64,000 bases of DNA. Origin: Acidobacteriota bacterium (GTDB taxonomy: Bacteria > Acidobacteriota > Terriglobia > Terriglobales > Acidobacteriaceae). Under the pieces are notes generated by a model that was not told where the DNA came from, did not search any database, and saw only the letters and a list, made by a program, of their open reading frames with translations. Below are positions 53,659-60,666 of this stretch, in pieces. The position numbers and the translations under genes are program-made. Positions within the stretch are counted from its first letter, which is position 1, and the number at the start of each line of letters is the position of its first letter. The stretch is taken from NCBI GenBank assembly GCA_019351975.1, contig JABBOG010000003.1, forward strand, positions 62,001-126,000. Direction: 5' to 3'.

Positions 53659-54139
53659 GCAATATTTAGACCGCACGCTCGATGACCAGGTCCGGGCAGC
53701 CAACCAGCGTTCCGAACATCGCCTCGCCACCGAACCGCACATCATCAAAGCCCACTACGACGCAAAGCTCCGTCGCGTCATCGTCTCTCTCAGCAACCAC
53801 GCCTGGTTCGCCTTCCGCCCCGAAGACGCGCAAGGTATCGAGCACGCCACCACCGCACAACTCAAGAAGATCGAGATCAGCCCGTCCACCTTCGGTCTCC
53901 ACTTCCCTCTGCTCGACGCCCAGTTCGACATCACCGCCCTTATGCAGGGCCACTTCGGCTCCCGCAACTGGATGGCCGCCCGCCTCGGTGCCGCCGGCGG
54001 AGCCTCCCGCAGCAAAGCCAAAGCCTCGGCCGCCCGCCTCGGTGCCGCCGGCGGAGCCTCCCGCAGCAAAGCCAAAGCCTCCGCCGCCCGCGCCAACGGC
54101 AAACTCGGCGGCCGCCCCCGCAAACTCGCCGCCAAGTAG
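53645..54139 (+). CDS. DUF2442 family protein with duplicated basic tail
   Basis: 164 residues. The DUF2442 core spans about 35-110 (AKLRRVIVSLSNHAWFAF, GIEHATTAQLKKIEIS, GLHFPLLDAQFDITALM). The C-terminus is a basic, alanine-rich tail with two exact copies of an 18-residue unit (AARLGAAGGASRSKAKAS) and then GGRPRK, suited to nucleic-acid contact. DUF2442 is the presumed antitoxin partner of DUF4160. ATG 53645 overlaps the previous gene. Confidence 0.85.
   Translation: METFEQYLDRTLDDQVRAANQRSEHRLATEPHIIKAHYDAKLRRVIVSLSNHAWFAFRPEDAQGIEHATTAQLKKIEISPSTFGLHFPLLDAQFDITALMQGHFGSRNWMAARLGAAGGASRSKAKASAARLGAAGGASRSKAKASAARANGKLGGRPRKLAAK
53975..54082 (+). repeat. 54-base tandem repeat, two copies, in the DUF2442 gene
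   Basis: Copies at 53975-54028 and 54029-54082 differ only at the last base (G/C); a third partial copy (GCCGCCCGC) begins at 54083. The period is a multiple of three, so copy-number change would alter tail length but keep the frame. Confidence 0.9.
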
Positions 54140-54178
54140 CAGGAATCCACCACCCACACCGCTACAATCGTCATATCC

Positions 54179-55072
54179 ATGAACCCCGCAAGCCCCAGCC
54201 CCCTCGAACAATCCATCGAGCACCACTTCGCCCAGGGCACCGCCGCCATCGGCAACCCCGACGCCCTCGCCGCCTTCCTTGAACTCCGCGACGCGCTCGA
54301 AGCCGGCACCCTCCGCGCCGCTGAACCCGACCCCACCGCACCCACCGTCGCTACGGGACAAGCCTGGCGCGTCAACGCCTGGGTGAAGCGCGGCATCCTC
54401 CTCGGCTTCCGTCTCGGCCACCTCCAGCCCGTCAACGACGCCGTCCTCCACTGCATCGACAAGCACACCTACCCCACCCGCCACTTCACCCCCGACCAGA
54501 ACATCCGCATCGTCACCGGAGGCTCCGCCGTCCGCGCCGGTGCATTCCTCGCACCCGGCGTCATCGTCGTACCCCCCGCCTACATCAACACCGGCGCCTT
54601 CGTCGATCGCGACTCCCTCATCGACTCCCACGCCCTCGTCGGCTCCTGCGCCCAGATCGGCAAGCGCGTCCACCTCTCCGCCGCCGCCCAGATCGGCGGC
54701 GTCCTCGAGCCCGTCAGCGCCTCCCCCGTCATCATCGAAGACGACGTCCTCGTCGGCGGCAACACCGGCATCTACGAAGGCACCATCGTCCGCTCCCGCG
54801 CCGTCCTCGCCGCAGGCGTCATCCTCACCCGCGGCACTCCCGTCTACGACCTCCCCAACAACACCCTCTACAAATCCACCCCCGAAGGCCCCAACGGCGA
54901 GCCATCCACCCCCCTCATCATCCCCTCCGGTGCCGTCGTCGTCGCCGGCTCCCGCGCCATCCAGCACGGCCCCGGAAAAGACCTCGGCCTCTCCGTCTAC
55001 ACCCCCATCATCATCAAATACCGCGACGCCAAAACCGACCTCTCCACCACCCTCGAAGACCTCCTCCGCTAA
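54179..55072 (+). CDS. dapD: Tetrahydrodipicolinate N-succinyltransferase
   Basis: Lysine/diaminopimelate pathway enzyme, succinyl branch. 297 residues: helical N-terminal domain, then a left-handed beta-helix of hexapeptide repeats (AFLAPGVIVVPPAYINTGAFVD, SLIDSHALVGSCAQIGKRVHLS, GGVLEPV, TGIYEGTIVRSRAVLAAGVILT). The VNAWVKRGILLGFRLG segment and the C-terminal YTPIIIKYRDAKTD are typical of DapD. Follows the DUF2442 gene by 39 bases; whether it shares a transcript with dapA is unclear because of the intervening pair. Confidence 0.93.
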   Translation: MNPASPSPLEQSIEHHFAQGTAAIGNPDALAAFLELRDALEAGTLRAAEPDPTAPTVATGQAWRVNAWVKRGILLGFRLGHLQPVNDAVLHCIDKHTYPTRHFTPDQNIRIVTGGSAVRAGAFLAPGVIVVPPAYINTGAFVDRDSLIDSHALVGSCAQIGKRVHLSAAAQIGGVLEPVSASPVIIEDDVLVGGNTGIYEGTIVRSRAVLAAGVILTRGTPVYDLPNNTLYKSTPEGPNGEPSTPLIIPSGAVVVAGSRAIQHGPGKDLGLSVYTPIIIKYRDAKTDLSTTLEDLLR

Positions 55073-55163
55073 AACTTGACATCGTAGCTGCCGCCCCCAC
55101 GCCCCCACGCCCCCAGGCACTCACGCCCCGCACTCACACACTTTTGCCCCCACGCACTTTTGT

Positions 55164-55185
55164 TTGTCATCCCGCAGGGATCTGC
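55164..55185. repeat. REP-like segment (copy a)
   Basis: TTGTCATCCCGCAGGGATCTGC (22 bases; quoted in two parts: TTGTCATCCC and GCAGGGATCTGC) belongs to the TTGTCATYC family; an inner CCCGCAGGG is palindromic. Confidence 0.6.
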
Positions 55186-55249
55186 ATTTGCTCTTGCTCT
55201 GCCTGTTGTCATTCTTATGGAGAATTTGCGCTTGCATTGACCTGGGACC

Positions 55250-55282
55250 TTGTCATCCTTCGCCGAAGGCGGAGGACCTGCT
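55250..55282. repeat. REP-like segment (copy b)
   Basis: Starts TTGTCATCC and continues TTCGCCGAAGGCGGAGGAC. The CCTTCGCCGAAGG core is a near-palindrome able to form a hairpin. Same family as the copies at 55164 and 55341 and the degenerate one at 6290. Confidence 0.65.
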
Positions 55283-55340
55283 TCCCACCCTGCCCCTGCC
55301 CTCGCACTTCCGTTGCCGATGGCGCTGCTCGTTTCGCGCC

Positions 55341-55366
55341 GTCATCCTGAGCGCAGCGAAGGACCC
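55341..55366. repeat. REP-like segment (copy c)
   Basis: GTCATCCTGAGCGCAGCGAA followed by GGACCC, the form common as dispersed extragenic repeats in Terriglobia genomes (established observation for such GTCATCCTGAGCG-type sequences; not searched here). Confidence 0.65.
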
Positions 55367-55667
55367 CCGTATTCCGCTCGCATCGCCCATTCACCCGAAC
55401 CCCAACACGCAACCGCCGCACAAGCATCCTCTATGGCAAGATAATTCCATGACCAGGCAGTACGACGAACCCACCGACCTGCAACTCCCTCCAGCCGATC
55501 TCGCCATGCAACCAAGCTGGCCTCCAGCAAGGCAGAAACCTTGAAACGTATCTTAAGCTGCGCATCCACAATGAGTTGGTTAAATGACAAAAGTTGTCCT
55601 GATTTGCTCTGGATTTCCCCGCTTCGCTTTTTCTATCCCGTCTTTTTTGCGTTGAGGAAGATTCTGA

Positions 55668-55701
55668 TTGACATCCCCCCCCCCGCAAGTGCTTTTATAA
55701 T
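55668..55701 (+). promoter_or_regulatory. Consensus promoter with C10 tract in the spacer
   Basis: Perfect -35 TTGACA (55668-55673) and perfect -10 TATAAT (55696-55701). The spacer is 22 bases and contains ten C in a row (55675-55684). Optimal spacing is 17, so the promoter should be weak as read and would become strong if the tract lost about five C. This is the layout of promoters switched by homopolymer slippage. It reads toward the small gene at 55740. Confidence 0.65.
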
Positions 55702-55739
55702 CGCAATCTTTTCAATTCTTGCGGTACAAGGAGGCTTCA

Positions 55740-55850
55740 ATGGATGTAGCAATCGTTGACGTGGCGCTAAGTGGATTCTGGCATAAGGTAGGTGCCGCCT
55801 TACTGTGGATGGCGCAAATGGCAGCAGCCATCTACGGGATGGTCAAATAG
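55740..55850 (+). CDS. 36-residue hydrophobic/amphipathic peptide
   Basis: Too short for ordinary gene finding but well supported: AAGGAGG lies 5 bases before the ATG, a consensus-box promoter lies 38 bases upstream, and a strong hairpin begins 5 bases after the stop. The peptide starts MDVAIVDVALSGFWHK and continues with a hydrophobic, Ala/Met/Trp-rich helix (GAALLWMAQMAAAIYGMVK). Single charged residues sit at either end of the helix. No signal peptide or cysteine. It could be a membrane-active peptide, a type I toxin-like protein or a leaderless secreted peptide. I do not recognise a family. Confidence 0.6.
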   Translation: MDVAIVDVALSGFWHKVGAALLWMAQMAAAIYGMVK

Positions 55851-55855
55851 CCGTT

Positions 55856-55900
55856 AGCTAGAGACATGGTTGATTGTTTCGTCAATCCATGTCTCTAGCT
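55856..55900 (+). terminator. Long hairpin after the 36-aa peptide gene
   Basis: Perfect 14-base arms AGCTAGAGACATGG and CCATGTCTCTAGCT, extended by TTGA/TCAA after one bulged T, loop TTGTTTCG. It starts 5 bases past the peptide stop; the T-run after it is short (TTT). It probably ends the peptide transcript and separates it from the VWFA gene. Confidence 0.7.
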
Positions 55901-55963
55901 TTGGTAAGGGGAAGTCTGAATCTTTGGCATTTCAGTGTTCCGTTGAATTTGAGGTTCCGCGAC

Positions 55964-56944
55964 ATGCAAATTTTTCCATCCAAGAGGCACTCAACCAACC
56001 ATCTATTTATCTGTGGCCTTCTGTTTATGAGTTCTATCCTCGTTATTGCGGAAGACAGTCCGACTCTCTTCGTGCAATCCAATTTGGTGCAGATGGTCTG
56101 CTTGGTAGAAAACAAAGACCACCAACCTCTGATCAATCTGAATAAAAGTGACTTCTCTGTAGCGCAAGATGGAAAAACTGTTCCTGTTGAGCAGGTGCGA
56201 ACTCAGCAGGATGTTTCTGCGTCTATAGTTCTCTTGGTCGACGTAAGTGAGAGCCAAAAGGGAAACGTCGAACTATTTCAAAAGACCCTCACACAGTTTG
56301 CGCGTTCTCTCAAAGAGAATCGCGATCAGGTTACAGTGTTGCTGTTTGCCGGGAAAGTGTGGAAGGCGAGCGGGTGGATGAATACAAAAGAGTTGGAGGC
56401 GTTCGAACTTGATTCTTCAACGATCAAGAAGGTAGAGGCAACACCGCCACTGAGCGAACATGGCTTTGCTCATGGAACACATATCTTCGAGGCAATTAAT
56501 GCAGCCACGAGGATCATGGAAGAATCAGGCATCCATGACAGAAAAGAAGTTGTCGCTCTTACTGACGGTGGGGACAGTACAGGACCTTTCACCTATCTGA
56601 AAGCACTGGAAGCTGCGAAAAAGGCGAACGTGTCCATTTCGGCGCTTCTTTTTCAAGAGACCGATCTTGACGATAGAGTCGATCCGATTGCTAAATTTTT
56701 TAGAGTGACTGATACGCGGCTTTCCGGAGATTGTGCGGGATCAGGCGGCATTTCTTTGAAAGTAAATGCCAAAAACGAAGACCAACAAATCCATCTTTTA
56801 GTAGCGGCACTCACAACACAGTACATCGTTGACTTTAAACCGCGTTTGAAGGGAAAGAACTCCTTTCATTCAGTCAGGATCAAAGTAGATCGTCCGGGGG
56901 CGGTTGTAATTGCGCGAGATGGTTTTTATGAGCCGGCATCTTAG
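55964..56944 (+). CDS. VWFA-related domain protein, exported (intact)
   Basis: 326 residues. Signal-like start (MQIFPSKRHSTNHLFICGLLFMSSILVIA), an N-lobe typical of acidobacterial VWFA-related proteins (LVQMVCLVENKDHQPLINL, LNKSDFSVAQDGK), then a von Willebrand A domain with metal-site DVSES and ALTDGGDSTG, and a C-terminal YIVDFKPRLKG. ATG 55964 follows GAGG by 9 bases; a longer frame begins inside the upstream hairpin and is unlikely. Base composition is AT-richer than the region's norm, like the peptide unit before it, suggesting a different history. Confidence 0.87.
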   Translation: MQIFPSKRHSTNHLFICGLLFMSSILVIAEDSPTLFVQSNLVQMVCLVENKDHQPLINLNKSDFSVAQDGKTVPVEQVRTQQDVSASIVLLVDVSESQKGNVELFQKTLTQFARSLKENRDQVTVLLFAGKVWKASGWMNTKELEAFELDSSTIKKVEATPPLSEHGFAHGTHIFEAINAATRIMEESGIHDRKEVVALTDGGDSTGPFTYLKALEAAKKANVSISALLFQETDLDDRVDPIAKFFRVTDTRLSGDCAGSGGISLKVNAKNEDQQIHLLVAALTTQYIVDFKPRLKGKNSFHSVRIKVDRPGAVVIARDGFYEPAS

Positions 56945-57076
56945 ACAGAAAAGCCATGGCCTTGACGGTAGGTGTACATCCTTTCAAGGTGCGATTATCC
57001 TGACACCTGAACAAAAGCACCCGCCACGGGAACAAACCTCTCCACGTCCGCGTACCTCCACTGAAAGGACGTCCCG

Positions 57077-57265
57077 ATGAAGCTTCTCCTCTTCCTCATC
57101 CTCCTGATCCTCTGCTGGCCCGTCGCTCTGCTCGCGCTGGTTCTCTACCCCATCGTCTGGCTGCTCCTTCTCCCCTTCCGCCTCGTCGGTATCGTAGTCG
57201 GCGGCGTATTCGAGCTCATCGCCGCCCTCTTCACCCTCCCCGCCCGCGCCCTCCGCTCCATCTAG
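57077..57265 (+). CDS. Small hydrophobic membrane protein, 62 aa
   Basis: Nearly all residues are hydrophobic, in two or three segments (LLLFLILLILCWPVALLAL, LYPIVWLLLLPF, IVVGGVFELIAALFTLPA). The start ATG is preceded by GAAAGGA at about 7-8 bases. Codon use returns to the GC-rich type of the chromosome. Function unknown; it precedes the broken VWFA gene by 74 bases. Confidence 0.7.
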   Translation: MKLLLFLILLILCWPVALLALVLYPIVWLLLLPFRLVGIVVGGVFELIAALFTLPARALRSI

Positions 57266-57339
57266 CAGCCTCCCGAACCAGATCCCCACGTTCTCCATCA
57301 AGCCGCCCAGCCGATCTTTTCCCCTGAGATCACGCCCCT

Positions 57340-58329
57340 ATGTTGCAACCAGCCCATCGACTTCTCCTGCGGACCATCGTGGCATCCCCTCTCGCCGCCC
57401 TCCTCCTTGCCGCTCCCATCGCGCGCGCGCAGGACCTCCCGCCCGCCTCCACCCTCCACGTAGACGTCAGCATCGTCCAGCTCACCTGCTCCGCCTCCAA
57501 TCGCCACACCCACGCCATCGTTCCCATCACCTCCGCACAGCAGCTCCGCGTCTACCAGGACAACCAACTCCAGCCCAACATCACCCTCCGCCCCGCAGCC
57601 GACCTCCCCCTCACCCTCGGCATTCTCCTCGACACCAGCGGCAGCGAGTCCGGCGAGTGGAACCGCATGCGTTCCCAGACCCTCCTCTTCCTTCAAAAAA
57701 CCCTCCGCCCCGGTGACCGCATCTTCATCCTCACCTTCGACAGCAGACTTCTCCTCCTGCAGGACCTCACCGCTCCCTCCGCCTCTCCCGTGGACATCCT
57801 CTCCACCCTCAAGTCCCTCACCACCAAGAGCGGCATTGAGGTGGATCACCGCAAGATCAGCCGATTGAACAACGGCGGTACCCGTGCCTAGGACGCCCTC
57901 GCCTTCGCCGAATCCAAGCTCGCCCCCGTCCACGGCCGCAAAGCCCTCATCGTCTTCACAGACGGCATCGACAACCTCAGCAAAGCCAGCCGCCACCAGA
58001 TCGTCGAGAACGCTCAGGATCAGGGCATCGTCTTCTTTGGCCTCTACGTCCACTCCGCGGAGGACATCGCGTTCAACATCATCTCTCCCGAAAGCCTCGC
58101 CGACCGCCGCTTCGTCAGCATGGTCAACCAGACCGGCGGAAGCCTCTTCAACGCCATGACCAGCGCCTCCATCGCCGACCGCCTCTCCCAGGTCGCCTCC
58201 ATCCTCCGCTCCCAGTTCGTCGTCGAGTACCATCCTCCACCCGCACCCACTCCCAGCTTCCACCGCGTCCGTGTCGAAACCACCGACCCCGACATCCAAA
58301 TCCGCACCCGATCCGACATCTGGCAGTAA
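57340..58329 (+). pseudogene. VWFA-related protein gene interrupted by one in-frame TAG
   Basis: Up to codon 183 it encodes a signal peptide and the start of a VWFA-related protein (VDVSIVQLTCSASNRHTHAI, LLDTSGSESGEW with the metal site DTSGS). Codon 184 is TAG at 57889-57891, where relatives have Tyr (GTRA-stop-DALAF; TAC to TAG is one base). The frame then continues without any other stop for 145 codons: KALIVFTDGIDNLSK, GGSLFNAM, SQFVVEYHPP, to TAA at 58327-58329. The full protein would be 329 residues. Either a recent nonsense mutation, a sequencing error or a read-through case. Confidence 0.88.
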
Positions 58330-58362
58330 CGCCGTCGATCACAGGTGTTACCCTAAAGCTCC

Positions 58363-60024
58363 ATGGCAAATGAAAAACTACAGATAATTCCTCTTGGTGG
58401 ACTCGGCGAGTTCGGCATGAACTGCCTCGCCCTCCACTACGGCGACGACATCCTCGTCATCGACGCCGGCCTCATGTTCCCCGAAGAAGAGCTCCTCGGC
58501 GTCGACATCGTCGTTCCCGACATCTCCTACCTCATCGAGAACCGCAGCAAAGTCCGCGGCATCGTCCTCACCCACGGACATGAGGATCACATCGGCGGCC
58601 TTCCGTGGATCCTGTCGGACCTCAACGTCCCCGTCTACGGTACCGAGTTCACCCTCGCCTACGTCGAAGGCAAGCTCGAAGAGCATCGCCTCCTCGACGA
58701 CGCCGAACTCATCGAAATCCTCCCCGGCCACCGCTTCACCCTCGGCGCATTCTCCATCATGCCCATCCGCGTCACGCACTCCCTCGTCGACTGCGTCTCG
58801 CTCGCCATCCACACCCCCGTCGGCATCGTCCTCCACACCGGCGACTTCAAAATCGACCTCTCCTCCCCCGACGGCCACCCCTTCGACCTCCAGACCTTCG
58901 CCGACCTCGGCAAGCAAGGCGTCCTGGTTCTCCTGCAGGACTCCACCAATGTCGACCGCCCCGGCTTCACCCCCGGCGAAAAGGCCGTCATTCCACGCCT
59001 CGACGACATCTTCGCAGCCACCAAAAAGCGCCTCTTCTTCTCCTGCTTCTCGTCCTCCATCCACCGCATCCGCATCGCCATGGATCTCGCCCACAAGCAC
59101 GGCCGCAAGCTCGCCATCATCGGCCGCTCCATCGATAACTCCACCGAGATCGCGCAGGACCTTGGCTATATCGATCCGCCGCAGGGCCTCATCATCCACC
59201 CCAACCAGATCAAGGACACCCCAGCCAACAAGCTCTGCATCCTGATCTCCGGCACCCAGGGCGAGCCCATGTCCGCCCTCTCCCGCGCCGCCGTCGATAA
59301 CCATCGCTTCGCAAAAATCGAATCCGGCGACACCGTCCTTCTCAGCTCGCGCGTCATCCCCGGCAACGAGAAGGCCATATACCGCGTCATCGACCACCTC
59401 GAGCGTCGCGATGCCAATGTCATCCACGATGACGGCACCCACGGCCTCATCCACGTCTCCGGCCACGGCTCCCAGGAAGAACTCCGCATGATGATCAACC
59501 TCGTGCGCCCCAAGTTCTTCATTCCCGTCCACGGCGACTACCGCCACCTCAAGCGCCACGTCGAGTTGGCCACAGCCACCGGCGTCCCCGAGAAGGTCAT
59601 CCTGATGGAAGACGGCGATGTCCTCACCGTAGACCGTGACTCCGCCCAGAAGACCGGCAAAGTGACCACCGGCCGCGTCTGCATCGACAACAACTCCACC
59701 GCCGACGTCGTCGAGGACACCATGATCCGCGACCGCAAGCACCTCGGCGAAGACGGCGTCTTCCTCCCCATCATTGCCATCAACCGCAGCACCGGCAAGG
59801 TCGAAGGCCAACCCGAGATCACCACCCGCGGCTTCGCCGTCGACGACCCCGAACTCCTCCGCAACGCCCGCGACATCGTCTCACGAACCCTGGAGCAATC
59901 CAGCCCCGAGGAGCGCAAAGACTACGGCGTCATGAAGGACAAGATCCGCGGCGACCTCAAGCGCTTCCTCCAGAAGAACGCCAACCGCCGTCCCCTCATC
60001 ATGCCCATCATCCTCGAACTCTGA
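58363..60024 (+). CDS. rnj: Ribonuclease J
   Basis: Metallo-beta-lactamase/beta-CASP RNase with 5'-exo and endo activity in RNA turnover. 553 residues: IPLGGLGEFGMNC start, zinc site THGHEDHIGG (about 71-76), HTGDFKID, beta-CASP segments SCFSSSIHRI and ISGTQGEPMSALSR, and the C-terminal VHGDYRHLKRHVELA. Monocistronic: own ATG 34 bases after the broken VWFA gene and a strong terminator 117 bases past its stop. Confidence 0.95.
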   Translation: MANEKLQIIPLGGLGEFGMNCLALHYGDDILVIDAGLMFPEEELLGVDIVVPDISYLIENRSKVRGIVLTHGHEDHIGGLPWILSDLNVPVYGTEFTLAYVEGKLEEHRLLDDAELIEILPGHRFTLGAFSIMPIRVTHSLVDCVSLAIHTPVGIVLHTGDFKIDLSSPDGHPFDLQTFADLGKQGVLVLLQDSTNVDRPGFTPGEKAVIPRLDDIFAATKKRLFFSCFSSSIHRIRIAMDLAHKHGRKLAIIGRSIDNSTEIAQDLGYIDPPQGLIIHPNQIKDTPANKLCILISGTQGEPMSALSRAAVDNHRFAKIESGDTVLLSSRVIPGNEKAIYRVIDHLERRDANVIHDDGTHGLIHVSGHGSQEELRMMINLVRPKFFIPVHGDYRHLKRHVELATATGVPEKVILMEDGDVLTVDRDSAQKTGKVTTGRVCIDNNSTADVVEDTMIRDRKHLGEDGVFLPIIAINRSTGKVEGQPEITTRGFAVDDPELLRNARDIVSRTLEQSSPEERKDYGVMKDKIRGDLKRFLQKNANRRPLIMPIILEL

Positions 60025-60140
60025 TCCGGCCCTGCCGCGAATCTATCTCGCGCAAGAACGCGAGACCACGCGCTCAAAGCCACTAACTCCCACGCCAAAA
60101 CCACTAACTGCGGCGTCAAAGCCGCGAAGACGCACACAAG

Positions 60141-60171
60141 AACGCCCCTCCAAAAGAGGGGCGTTTTCTTT
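60141..60171 (+). terminator. Rho-independent terminator after RNase J
   Basis: Perfect 10-base stem AACGCCCCTC / GAGGGGCGTT with loop CAAAA, followed by TTCTTT. It also faces the converging DUF427 gene, whose transcript would read the same stem in reverse. Confidence 0.9.
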
Positions 60172-60190
60172 ACATCCTGATGATAATAGA

Positions 60191-60478
60191 CTAGTTAGGC
60201 ACAATCTCTACGCCACGCCAGAACGCCACATGATGCCGCACCGTCTTCGCCGCCGGCTTCGGATTCGGATAATACCACGCTGCGTCCGGGTTCTCCTGCC
60301 CATCCACCAGCACCGTGTAATAACGTGCCATCCCCTTCCAGGGACAGTTCGAACTCGTTGAGCTGGGCCGCAGAAATGCCCTGTTTACAGTCTCTTCCGG
60401 GAAATAGATGTTCCCCTCAATCGTCTCTACCTTATCGCTCTCTGCGATCGTCTGTCCGTTCCAAATAGCTTTTGCCAT
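60191..60478 (-). CDS. DUF427 family protein, 95 aa
   Basis: 95 residues with the DUF427 pattern: AIWNGQTIAESDKVETIEGNIYFP, the CPWKGMARYYTV core (with the conserved Cys-Pro-Trp-Lys-Gly) and AWYYPNPKPAA. A conserved fold of unknown function, cytoplasmic. GGGAGGA lies 6 bases before the ATG, a strong ribosome site. Converges with RNase J. Confidence 0.9.
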   Translation of the reverse strand: MAKAIWNGQTIAESDKVETIEGNIYFPEETVNRAFLRPSSTSSNCPWKGMARYYTVLVDGQENPDAAWYYPNPKPAAKTVRHHVAFWRGVEIVPN

Positions 60479-60537
60479 ATCCGTCCTCCCAATCTTTCAG
60501 TCAGATGTAGCGGCATGGCACCCCTCGCACTCGAGAT

Positions 60538-60568
60538 AAAAAAAGAACCATACCGCGGTCAAGCCGCG
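60538..60568 (-). terminator. Possible terminator of the topA unit
   Basis: On the minus strand a short stem CGCGG/CCGCG with loop CTTGA (60554-60568) is followed six bases later by TTCTTTTTTT. It lies about 100 bases past the topA stop. The stem is short and set back from the T-run, so this is tentative. Confidence 0.45.
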
Positions 60569-60666
60569 TAAGCCTAAGTTATAGCACACCCTACTTTAAA
60601 TGGGAAACCATGCGCGCAATTTCTCCAGAACACCATATTTTTCCAGATGGTGCTTCCGAAATGACC

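Larger units (their letters stand above)
55073..55667. other. Gene-free region with REP-like repeats, AT-rich right half
   Basis: About 600 bases with no supportable gene. The left half holds a C-rich run of ACGCCCCC units (about 55092-55112) and several dispersed TTGTCATCC...GCGAAGGA-type segments listed separately. The right half becomes markedly richer in A and T, like the DNA up to about 57.0 kb. A 72-codon frame (55541-55759) runs through the promoter described next and is not considered real. Confidence 0.55.

Noticed and set aside
55076-55099. Second TTGACA right after dapD as a promoter
   Set aside because: No acceptable -10 sequence at 16-19 bases; the downstream bases are C-rich.
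55541-55759. 72-codon plus-strand frame across the peptide promoter
   Set aside because: It reads through TTGACA, the C10 tract and TATAAT and overlaps the better supported 36-codon gene in another frame.
57889-57891. TAG as a recoded amino acid (pyrrolysine or programmed read-through)
   Set aside because: No pyrrolysine genes or read-through signals were seen; a single Tyr-to-stop change in a multicopy family is simpler.
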